The position numbers and the translations under genes were made by a program. A DNA stretch of 64,000 bases from Haematococcus lacustris (taxonomy: Eukaryota > Chlorophyta > Chlorophyceae > Chlamydomonadales > Haematococcaceae). The DNA lies in the NCBI GenBank assembly GCA_030144725.1, contig JASKMD010000014.1, positions 8,741,803 through 8,805,802 of the forward strand, read 5' to 3'. Under the pieces are notes generated by a model that saw only the letters and a program-made list of their open reading frames with translations, was not told the origin of the DNA and did no database searches. Below, in pieces: positions 8,150-19,300 of this stretch. The first letter of the stretch is position 1. Every line of letters begins with the position of its first letter.

Positions 8150-11100
8150 TCAGATCCCATCAGAAGGCTCATATGGCTCCGTGTCAGGCACCATCCTGCC
8201 AGCCTGCCCCCTCCTGTTCCATTCCCCTGTCTGGGCTGTGATGGTCCCTCCCTGTGTTGGCTGGAAGAGACCTTCGAACACGGCGCCAAGCTGGGACATA
8301 TTGACTGTAGTGTTGTCTGCTGGCTGGCCTGTCTTGCCAAAGCCATACAGCCTTGCGCCGCATGAGTCTGGCCTGCCCGCTGTCCCTGCATGCACGGTGT
8401 TGCCTCGGAACAGCACCAGCTGTCCAGCCTTCACCTGAACAAGGGTGCCCTCACGCAGCAGTGCGTGGGTGGCTATGGCTGTCAGGCTAGGCAAGTCCGG
8501 GTTGCCGTTTTTGTAGTATGGCGCTGCATGCTCCATGAGCAAGTGGCTGTACATGTAGGCAACCAAGTCGAAGTCCTGGCATGCCAACAGGAAGACAAAG
8601 CCGTCGTCCAGGCCCGACGCCACTGGTTTGAAGTCAGTGTGGGGTGCCTGAGGAGGGGCTGCATGCTGCGCTGGCTCAATGAGCATTTCTTGCTCATCTC
8701 CCTCTCCAACCATCTTTCTCTTGTTGACTGGGTCGTTGATGATGGTTGCCAAGGCATTGATAGGCCTGTCTAGCAGCTTCACCAAGACTGGTAGCAAGCG
8801 CGTGAAGTACTTTGTAAGGACTGCTTTGTGCTTCGGTACCTGCATGTAACACACATGTGAATATGGTCTGAAGAGATTGGTATTGGGTGTGAATGTTTAT
8901 TATAAGATGTGTGCTGCTTTGAAATCGTTGCTGTGTGCTAACTTCAGAAATCTTGTCACGTCTCACCTCGGCTTTCTGCTCATCCGTCAGTTGGTCGTTG
9001 ATAGCTTTGGTGTCAGCGTTGTTGAGGGTTTTGAAGGTCAGGTCCAGCTTGCCTGAGGGTGACTTGGCCAACAGCACCTGCAGCCGCTGACCAGTGCCAT
9101 ACTGCGTGATGTACTGCGTGCGTTGCTGCGGGGTTTGTTGAGGCAGCACTGAGCTGAAAATCAAGCTGCAGTACACCCGGGTTATGTAGATGATGGCCAT
9201 CACCACCTCCAACCCAGGAAGGACGTTCTGTGGCAGCTGATACACTGCCAGCCCTGCGGCCAGCGCTACGTTCCTGCATGGAGCCTCCTGGCCTTGCTTG
9301 AAGACCTTGCCAGGGTATGCCTTGTACGTTGGCTGCTGGAACACTTTGCCCTGCACGTGCATAAGGTGTGATTTCATTGTGTGCTATGCTGCTGTTGCTG
9401 CAGAATTGTTGCCATGAACGCACCCGCATGTTCATGGGGAAGTTCCACGCCTGTATTGGCTGGAGGAAGACTTCTGTGCCAGCCTGCATGTATGCAACGT
9501 AGGTCTATGTGATTGCCTGTTGGATTATTAGAACTTGTAGACCGTGAATGCCGATGAATATTGCAGGTGCTTAAGACACTGTGCAGGGTTCTGGTAACCC
9601 TGTGTAGGGTCCTTGCGACCCTGTGCTGGGTCCTGGTGACCCTGTGCTGGGTCCTGGTGACCCTGTGCTGGGTCCTAGGGACCCTGTGCAGGGTCCTGGT
9701 GACCCTGCGCAGGGTCCTGGTGACCCTGTGCAGGGTCCTGGTGACCCTGCGCAGGGTCCTGGTGACCCTGTGCAGGGTCCTGGTGACCCTGCGCAGTGTC
9801 CTGGTGACCCTGCGCAGGGTCCTGGTGCCTTGTTGCTGTGTCCTAATATTCTCAATCACTACCGCGTACATTTCACCACCAACATTCACCTGTGGTTTGG
9901 ATGTGCCTGTTGTACCTGTCGCCATCATGCTGATCATTGCCTGCGATCCAAGTAGTAGAAGCCAGCTCTTTTTAATCATTGCTATCGTTCAATTTATGCT
10001 TTGATTCTTACCTTGAGGTTTTGGAGCTCTTGTTCCAGCTCATGGATCTTCTCCTTTGTCTCTTCTTGCGGTTGTTCCTGCAATACACACGCATCATAGG
10101 TATACGTGAAACGTAAGTACACTCATTAATTGTCTGCATTTGCCATTACGGTTCTTCTCACATACGTATGTTATAGCCATCGATCCATGGCAAATGTACA
10201 TGATCATGGCCCGTGAACAAATGCTTGTAATGTGTGACCTGTACCAATGCATGCAAAACACGTGTACCAAAGCACGACATTCACGTCACGCCATAAATAG
10301 GCCCATTGCCTTTTTGCACCTGCGTCTCAAAGGTTTGCTCTGGTCTCCTCTTCTTTGCAGCTGAAGACAAGCCAGCCTCAACATGCTGTCTAGCCGCATT
10401 TGCCCCTGCTGCTGCTGCTGACCCCTCAGGTGTAGCTGCTACCCTGGAAGTGCCTGCAGATGTGGGCCATGGTGCAGCTGGCCCTGATGTCTGCTGCTGC
10501 TGCCGCTGCTGCTGCTGCTGCTGCTGCTGCCCCTGCCCTTCTTGCTGCTCCTGCCCATGACCCTGAGGCTGTTGCTGCTGTCCCTGCCGCTCCTGTTGCT
10601 GCTGCGTCTGCTGCTGCTGCTGCTGCTGCCACAGCCCCTGCTGCCCCTGCTGCCCCTGCTGCCACTGCCCCTGCTGCCACTGCTGCCTCTGCCCCTGCTG
10701 TAGGTTGATGGGCCCCTGTTGCTGCTGCCTGCACCGCCCCTGCTGCTTGCACAGCCCCTGCTGCCCCTGCTGCCTCTGCTGCCTTCGCTGCCTTCGCCTT
10801 TGCGTCTGCCTTTGGACGTACCCCTGCCTTTGCCCCTGCCCCTGCACCTGCCCCTTCCTTTGCACGTGCCCCAGCAGTCCCTGCTGCCCCTGCAGCCAAG
10901 CCTGTCAGCAGCGCCACAGCGCGGTCATCTGCATGGGCATCCGCTTCTTGGTCGGCCTTCCTCTTCAGCCTCAGCTTCTTGGCTGCAGCTGACGGGGGCT
11001 GAGCTGCCTTTGCAGCCGCCTTGCCCCTTCGCTGGGGGGGGGAAGCTGGACCAGCCTGCTGGCCAGCACTGCTGCCAGCCTCCCACTGACGCTCCAGCCG

Positions 11101-13244
11101 CTCCTTGTACCCCACCAGGATGGCCATGTGCTTCACCTGCGACCAGCAAGTGTAGGTAGAGTAAGGTGCAGGGTAGGGTATGAAGGTAGGGTATGGTCAA
11201 CTTGCCTGCCAGGTGGTTTGGTCCTTGGTGCAGGCCTCCAACAGCAGCTTCTTGGCCTGCGCCTCCGCCGCCACCTGCACAGCAGTAAGCCAACCATTAC
11301 AGCCGCGACCTACATCCACAACCACTTTTACCTGCCTCACAATCTGATACCTACATCATATAAACTCTCATCCACCATAACCAACACCTACCTGCCTCAC
11401 AACCAAATACGCACCCGGTCTGTGGTGTTGCTGCGTGGGATAGAGCCGGACAGGTCCCGTGCCACATTCTCGAACTGGCTGAAGAACATCTCCGACATTG
11501 CTTGCCAGGCCTGGGCAGCTTCGGGGTGCTGGGCTGCTGACGTCTTCTTGGGTGCACGCCAGTTATCTGCGATAACGATGCAAGGCAGTGTCCCGGCACA
11601 CAGCCTCGGATGGGTGCCTCACAGGGTCCTGCAACCCTGCGCAGGGTCCTGGCAACCCTGCGCAGGGTCCTGACAACCCTGCGCAGGGTCCTGGCAACCC
11701 TGCGCAGGGTCCTGACAACCCTGCGCAGGGTCCTGACAACCCTGCGCAGGGTCCATGTGACCCTGCGCAGGGTCCTGGCTACCGTGCAGGCCCAATCACT
11801 CACCCGAGTCTGCTTTCAGCTCAGCAGCCAAGGCCAGATAGGGCGTCATGTCCGGGAACTCCACATCGTCATTGGCGAAAGGCTTGCCAGCAGCTGCGGC
11901 CGCTGCCTTGCCTGCCAACAAATGGCGACCAAACCCCTCCTCCCACGCCTCGTCTGACTTCACGCCATTTGCTACCTCACCGGGTGTCCTGTTCGCCATG
12001 CCCTTAGGAGTGCTCTTCTGTCTCACAGCATCGTAAGACCTATGTGTGAGGGAAAACGAGGACATGCGCTGGTAAAACCGTGTGTCCCCGTGGTGCACAG
12101 TTGGAATGCATGCTACTGTTGGGGGTGCCCGCGGCAGTTGGAGATGCATGCAAGGTATGATGCCACCCACCGCTTGAAGGCGCACAGCAACATCCAGTAG
12201 GAAAGCAGGGCCAGGTAGGGTACCTTGGCTTCCTTGAATTTCTCCCAGATGAAGCCAATAGTGGCCCGAATGGCAGCGAGCCATCTGGCCTCCGGCACAT
12301 TGCTGCGGAGTGCGGGGTATTCCCCGGGGGCACACTTCTGGATGGTGTACTGCAAGACACACCACATGTACACGGCAGAAACATAAATACACATCACTGA
12401 TCATGGCATGTTGTAGATATGGCAAGACCATCAACATCACAATCACCTGACCCACAGAACGCGGGCACCAAGTCCGGATGCGTTCAGCACAGTGCTTTTT
12501 CCAAAACTGGGCTGCATCTTGCTGCAGGGATCAGCAAAAACAGGCAACACGGTGATAATATGAGTATTGACATTGGCTCCTATGGCGGGATGTTGTGTGA
12601 GCAATGCCACTCACCTCAAATTTGCCCAACTCGCTGAAGGGATGCTTGGCATCGGGTGCATGATGTTTGTACTGTAATCATGGAAACACGATGGGTCACG
12701 GTGATCAACGGACATTGCGTGACATGCACCACACATATGCAACACATGCGTCATAGGGTCACAACAACATGCTCACCACCGTAAAGACGCTCTTGTTGAA
12801 TTCATCGGGGACCATCCTCCCTTTTCGACGCCGCTGCTTGCTGGCTGAACCCTGCTCCTGCTCCTTGGCATGCACCTGCTGCTCTTCCTCATCCTCCTCC
12901 TCGCCCTCATCCTCATCCTCATCCTCATCCTCACCCTCACCCTCACCCTCATCCACCCCATCACTGGATGGGTCGGCGGGGGGTGAGTCTGCAGCATCGT
13001 CCTCAATGATCCGCCGCCTTGATCGCTGAGCCAATGGCTCATCAGCAGACTCATGTTCTGATTCGGATGGGGGTGGGGTAGCAGCCTTGGTCTGCAGCAC
13101 CGACGCATACATGATGTTCACGGATACATTATGGTGGATGGTTCGATGAGACACGACAGGATGCAATAGATTCACGCATCACCGCACCCTCTTGAAGACT
13201 GGCTTAGTGTAGGCCCCCTTCTTGGTGAGCGTCTTGCGGTACAT
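8150..13244 (-). CDS. Transposon accessory protein ending in a 2OG-Fe(II) oxygenase-like domain (about 14 exons)
   Basis: Exons with matching phases: 13244-13188 (start ATG), 13091-12777, 12671-12615, 12521-12447, 12349-12171, 12039-11804, 11566-11415, 11274-11206 (GC donor), 11136 to about 10335, 10077-10012, about 9946-9900, 9483-9424, 9350-8967, 8839-8150 (stop). The N-terminus is basic, then an acidic D/E stretch, an Ala- or Gln-rich low-complexity part over CAG/GCA repeats, and a short coiled coil. The last two exons contain APHTDFKP (HxD), then LVLFRGNTVHAG (distal His) and GARLYGFG (Arg). This is the HxD...H...R order of a double-stranded beta-helix oxygenase. The gene sits head to head with the transposase, in the place of a TNPA-like gene. 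The exon near 10.4-11.1 kb has two competing frames and the exon at 9.9 kb is weak. Oxygenase identity is motif-based only. Confidence 0.62.
9575..9828. repeat. Palindromic minisatellite inside an accessory-gene intron
   Basis: About a dozen units near CCTGGTGACCCTGTGCAGGGT (about 21 bp) lie in tandem between the exons at 9.9 kb and 9483. The core is the same palindrome as in the subterminal arrays, with GCGC and GTGC variants alternating in places. Confidence 0.85.
10470..10720. repeat. CTG/CAG microsatellite region in coding sequence
   Basis: Runs of CTG (10497-10540, 10600-10630) are read on the minus strand as poly-Gln in one frame and poly-Ala in another. Both frames stay open for hundreds of bases, so the true frame of this exon is uncertain. 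Confidence 0.75.
11628..11782. repeat. Palindromic minisatellite inside an accessory-gene intron
   Basis: Eight units of about 19 bp (CAACCCTGCGCAGGGTCCT) lie between exons 12039-11804 and 11566-11415. The core is perfectly palindromic and almost invariant. Confidence 0.85.
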
Positions 13245-13393
13245 TTTCACAGATGCTGTTAAGTGCAGTGTATGCGATCACAAGACGGAGTAGGGGTGCT
13301 TACTCACAAGTTATCGTCCGAGCCACTGTGAACCAAAAGTCACATTGTCGAGCAGCAAGCGACGCCGGGTGGGTACACTCACAGCGGGCCGCG
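13245..13393. promoter_or_regulatory. Candidate bidirectional promoter between accessory gene and transposase
   Basis: Only 149 bases separate the minus-strand ATG (13244) from the plus-strand ATG (13394). The spacing implies shared promoter and 5' UTR sequence. No clear TATA box is visible; the assignment rests on position. Confidence 0.5.
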
Positions 13394-16300
13394 ATGGCCC
13401 AACGGACACGATGCGACCACCTGCTAACCAGGCTTCCTCAGACACAGGCAATCACGGTCCAGACAGCATTCCAATGCCGAGTATGCGGCGTGTCAGGAGG
13501 CTTATATGGAATGCGCTCTCACTGTTTGAAGAGCCATCCCCAGTACGCGGGAGCTGAGGGCAAGACAGCTTGGCAGGAATGGCTGGCTAATGCTGAACGA
13601 GCAGAGTGCGCAGGCGCACAGCAACACAGGTCGCATATGTCGGCGGTAAGATGTCACTAGCTGTAAATTGGCCGCGATGATGTACTTGTGCGCTTGCTGC
13701 CAGGTAATGCGTGCACATCATCGCGGCCAATTTGCACCGCAGGCCACATGTTGTCCGCATGTGGGGACGACATGTGTACAAGGGAGATGTGGAGATGGAG
13801 GAGGGGTGGCTGTGGAGGGGCAAGGAGGCAGGAATCAGACACCCTACACCAGGGGTACATGAGTTAAACGACCAAACTAGCCAGTTATCAGACTTAACCT
13901 AGTTTAAGGCCATCTAGTCGAGTTGAACGAACCTAGTTTAACTAGTATGGCATCATCATGCACCTTGGTCAGAGAAAGAGGCAAACCAGGCACAGCAAAC
14001 CAGCCCAAGGTTTTGTGCCTGTGCAAGCTATGTTACAGCCTCAAGTCCTTGGTGCCAGTGCACATCCGATGCGCCAACTCGCATGTCACACTCGAAGGTT
14101 TCGCTGAGGGACCGCGAAGGAAATGAGATTGCCCCGCCAAACTGGCATGATGCATATAGCAGCCAGGAGCAGCCAGGAGCAGCCAGGAGCAGCCAACAGC
14201 AAATCGCAGCTACAAGCCAGCCAGCCGTCGCCTGCCAGCAGCCACCACTGATGATAGACTGTGTGGCTTGAAGCTCATTGCATGCGCGACCAGCCATAGC
14301 AAACATACGGTCCAGCGAAAGGAGCAAGAGGAAGAAAAGCAAAGTGAAAGGTGCGCTGTGAACTAGCTAGCGAGATAACAACTTGTCGTTTGCTAGGACG
14401 GGGCCCCATTTGAGATCGATGAGGAAGAGGATTAGGAGGATGCCCCCGCACCTTGCACCTTGCACCTTGCCCATGTCTAACATGCCCATTACTCGTTTGT
14501 TGCTCTGCACAACATTAGCGCACGAGCCAGGACGTGCAGCCAAGGGAAGCAGCTAGGCAGCGCAGCAAGGAGCAGCCAGGAGCACTTCTTGCATAAACTT
14601 CTTTGCTGCACTTCTTTTCTTTGGGCACACCTATTACCCTCTTCCACAACAACCACAACTCACTACCTTGCAGCCTGGAGCAAGCACCCCCACCTCCCCC
14701 CAAAGCACCACCACCATCACCTCCCAAGCCCCTCCCCTCCCCTCCCCTCCCCTCCCCTCCCCTCCCCTCCCCTCCCCTCCCCTCCCCTCCCCTCCCCTCC
14801 CCTCCCCTCCCCTCCCCTCCCCTCCCCTCCCCTCCCCTCCCCTCCCCTCCCCTCCCCTCCCCTCCCCTCCCCTCCCCTCCCCTCCCCTCCCCTCCCCTCC
14901 CCTCCCCTCCCCTCCCCTCCCCTCCCCTCCCCTCCCCTCCCCTCCCCTCCCCTCCCCTCCCCTCCCCTCCCCTCCCCTCCCTTCCCCTTCCCTGCAGCCA
15001 TGGTAGTAAGCAAGAGCAGCAGCCAAGAGCAGCAGCTAAGAGGCGCTTGGAGCGGCATTAAAGAAGTTCGGTGAGTGCGCATGCTCTGGTGGTGTCAGCC
15101 TAGCCTGCCTAGTTCTGGTCATGCATTACCTTCTGCTTGCTGGCTGATGCTTGCTTGCAGTTGTCTACAGCTAGAGCATGACAGGTGTAGCATGGCTTTG
15201 TGATTGCAAGGAAGGTGGTAGCGGTGTAGAGCAGCAACCAACAAGGAGCCAGCAAGAAATCAGCAAGGCATGAAATGAAGCAAAACTGTAAGTGGCCAGC
15301 CCCTGCACATGAGTGGTCCCCAGCCTTACTGCAAGGATGCCTCTTGCTGGCTGCAGGTCTGATGGTAACACTCCCGCCCCCTTGGCCCCCTTGTCCCTTC
15401 CCCCTTCCCTGCCCCATCCCACCACCACCACTTCTGCACCTACCTACCCTCCTCCCCTCTCCTCCCCCCTACCCTACGGCACCCAACAGCCCTTGGCGTA
15501 ACAGCCTGGAGCGGGCAGCCTGGAGTGGGCAGCCTAGAGCAGGCAGCATGGAGCGGGCGCTTGTAGTTATTGCCAACCCAGCTCACTCCAACCATGCCAT
15601 GCCCGCACACCACAATGCCATCGCTGTTGTAGCTATGGCTGATGCTGGTATTGCCTTCGCTGCTGCTGTTGCCTTTGCTGCTACTGCTGTTGCCACCGCT
15701 GCCGCATGCAGCTGAGGTCCCTAATGCTAAACTTGGTGTAACCAAGAGAAAGAGAAGGCACCAACTTGCATAGCCCTTTGGGTGAGTCCGCCTTCATGTT
15801 GTGAGCGTACCATCTTATGACCATATGCTACATGTTTGTTGGGTGCGTGGAGGGGGAAGGTAGGCACACAATGTAGTGACTTGCCCTTTCCGCAGGAAGT
15901 ATGGGGAAGCTTCACTGGAGCTTTGGAGCAGTTTGGAACAGCTTTGGAGCCATTCAGCAGCAGCCAGTCATGGGCAACCGCCAGTTAGTTGATGGCAGCT
16001 TGGACCAGCTGTGAGCAGCTGGGTGCATTGCGCGCGTTGAGTTTGCTGTAGCCGTGTGATCGCCTTGTGATTGTGCCTTGTCATATACAAGCTAGGCTAG
16101 GAGATGACGATGCTAGTTGACCTTGTCATTTACCTGCTGGTTGAACCTGCTGCCATGGCCTGATTCAGTTAAAAAAAAAAAACAAGAGGTTAACTCAGAA
16201 TTGAACTAGCTTAAATGTGTCGTCGTTCACCGAGCCTAAAACGAGTTTAGCAGGAGTTCAACTACCAGTTAAACTGACTGCCATGCTTAAACTTGGTTTG

Positions 16301-19300
16301 GCGAGCCCCTCGGTAAACCCCGGCCTGATTCAGTTTAACTCCTGGTTTAATTCCTAAACCAGCAGGTTAACTCAGAATTGAACTAGCTTAAATACGTCGT
16401 CGTTCACCGAGCAGTTTAGGCAGTTAAACGTCTAAACTAGTCGTTTAACTCATGTACCCCTGGTGTAGGGACAGCCCCAGCGGGACGAGAGGGGGGCAGG
16501 ATTCGAGAGGGTGCAGGGATGGGACAGGGAGGAGGGGACGAAGCGCGTGGGAGGGGAGAAATGGCCAACAGAGGGGGACAGCGTGATGACAGAGAAGAGG
16601 GGGGTGTAAACGGGAGGGGAGGAGTCGACGGAGGAGGGGACGGAGGTGATAGTGATGACAGTGGGGGTGAAGACAGTGATGAGGAAGGGGATGGGTACCC
16701 AGGAGGTCCCGGGGGTCCAGGAGGTCCAGGAGGTCCGGGAGGCCCAGGGGGTCCAGGAGAGCCGGGAGGCCCAGGGGGTCCAGAGGGGGATGAAGGGGGG
16801 GGGGGGTGCCGCCAGGGCCCGTCGGAGCAAGGTATTCAAGCTGGATGCCAATCTTCAAGAACCCGTGTTCAGGTACTTAAAATTAACAGGAAATAGTATC
16901 ACAAGCAGTGAGTAGTTCAATATAGTTGTTGTTTGTCTTTGTGCATGGAATTCCAGGAACTGCCCCATGACAGGCAAGGACCTGATGGACGAGCTGAGCA
17001 GGCTGTTGGACATGAGACTGACCAAGGAGCAGATGAAGGGGGTGTTGAAGCTGATCCGTAGGCTACTTGCAAACCAGCCTGATCTCAACCTCATCACCAG
17101 CTTCTACCAGCTGATGAGTTTGCAGGGCGTCCAGCACGCAAATGAGTACGAGGTGCATGTGTGCAACGCGGGCAAGGACAACAAGGCCAACAACAAGTAC
17201 TGCCCAGGCTACACCTACCCGAAGATACGACGGTGAGGTCAAGGGAAAGGGTGTGGATTAGGCAATGCATGCATGGCGCATTACACATGGTGTTTGTTGG
17301 GGTCAAGGTTGCCTACATGTGCATGCATGCATAGGTCTGAGTGGCTCGCTCACAAGGATGACAAGTGCTACTACTGTGAGACGCCACGCTTCCATGTGAA
17401 CAACAAAAAAGGTACACCTATCTACATGGGCATGGTGAAGCTCTATTGACACTTGTAGAGGTATACATGTATTGTATGCTGTCCCTTGCTTGGTTACAGG
17501 GAGCCCACAGGAGATCACCTTGAAGCCCAGGTGGAGCATGTCTCTGTTCGGCTGGAACACAGTGGTGAAGAACATCATGGAGCGCAAGGACGTGATGACC
17601 TGGTTCAGGCGAGCTCGGGGCATGGACCCACCTGCTGGCTCTTTCCGGGCAAGTGAGTAGGCATGGGTTGACCTTGGCATAGAATTCACAGCATAGCCAG
17701 GTGATTAGTACAGTGACATGCACCATACCATGATGTTGTTGTTTGGCAGGCTGTGCATGGCGAGAGATGCAGCCCAAGCTACCAGAGGTTGTGGCCACCT
17801 CCCCCAACACAGCCCACTTCATGATTGGGGTTGACTGGATGACCATGGGCAAGAACGGCACCTGGTCAGTGGGTGTGATCCTGTTGAGGCTGCTGGATGT
17901 GCCGGCTGAGGTGTGCGGCAAGCGGGCGTGCAGCTCAGTGTTGGCCGTCATCAACGGAGGGAAGCACCAGTCTCACCTGACAGGCTACATGAAAGCCATC
18001 TGCCAGGAAGTCAGCAAGCACATCGAGGGCCCGGGTGACCTGGGTGTGATAGTGGAGCCACACCCAGGCCCAGGTGTTGATGGTGTGGCTCCTGCCCGTG
18101 TTGAGCCTGTCCGCATCCATGGAGTCCCAGTGGTATCGATCGCTGATACCCCAGCAACGTGAGTGGGACAAAGACCAACAGCTTGCACTTACACATGGTT
18201 CCACCACCTCCCAGTCCAATCTATCCCTATACAACTTGTACCCTGCCATGTACCATCCACAAACATATGACACCCATTAAGGCTACAATTGCGTGATTGT
18301 GTGCATGTAGAGCCACTTTGACAAGGGGCATGGGCCACAGCGCCCTGAAGATGTGCTACAACTGCAACATCAGCAAGCCCGCCAACCCCCCTACAGAGAA
18401 GGCGCCCCTTGGCTACGACTCGCCAACGCTGCAGACCCTACCAGGCTCCAACCGGCAGGTATGGAACACTTGACACACTCGACAGCATGTGCTATTGAAA
18501 TCAGACACGAGGATACCTAGGCACACACCATCCTTGCTTGCGGTGGTGGACTGCAGGAGTATGTGCTCATCTATGACGTGCGCATGAAGTTCACCCACGA
18601 GCAGATCATGGACCGAGGTGCCCCCTTCATCCATGGGTGGTCTCAAGGCGACCCTAGGGTGGTGGGCTGCCACGCCCAGCCCCTCCTGCCCCTGCTGCTG
18701 CAACACCTGGACGCCCGGTTGGCTCACCTGGTGCCTGTGTACCACAGCTTCATGTATGGCTTGCTCAAGCACCAGCTGGATTGGTTCATGAGTGCAGATG
18801 GCCTTCACATTAATGTGCGGCGTGAGATACTGAAGCGTGGAGCAGCCATTCAATCCCCATCTGACTTGGGACGGGACCTGGGAGACCTTGCCAACCGCAC
18901 GTAAGCCATAATCATGTTGTGCAGTATGTCATAATCATATCACAACTGACAAGCAAGGATGAGGACAATGCAAGGTGCATGTCATGACACGCTTATGATT
19001 GCCCTGGTGCTGCAATGCCCATGTCATCATGCAGTGGATGGCGCATGGAGGACTACAAGCACTGGTATGTGCACTTCTCACCCATCGTGTTGCGGGGCAA
19101 CCTTTTGCCAGAGCCCTACCGTGGGTTGTGGACAGCCTTGGAGGGCGCTATGCTGCACTACTTGACACCAGGTAATTTGCATACCAACATTTACAGGCAC
19201 GGTCCCACTGCATGATGACTAACATATACCTAACAATGAGTAAATGTCTGCTCAATACAGGCTCGGAGAACAGCGCCACACCTGCGGGGATGGAGGCAGG

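Noticed and set aside
9374..9979. RTLRRVT-repeat frames on both strands
   Set aside because: Translation of the intronic palindromic minisatellite; only about 50 bases near 9900-9946 may be an exon.
14589..15082. Pro/Leu/Ser- and Gly/Arg-rich frames over the CCCCT tract
   Set aside because: Simple-sequence translation in every frame.
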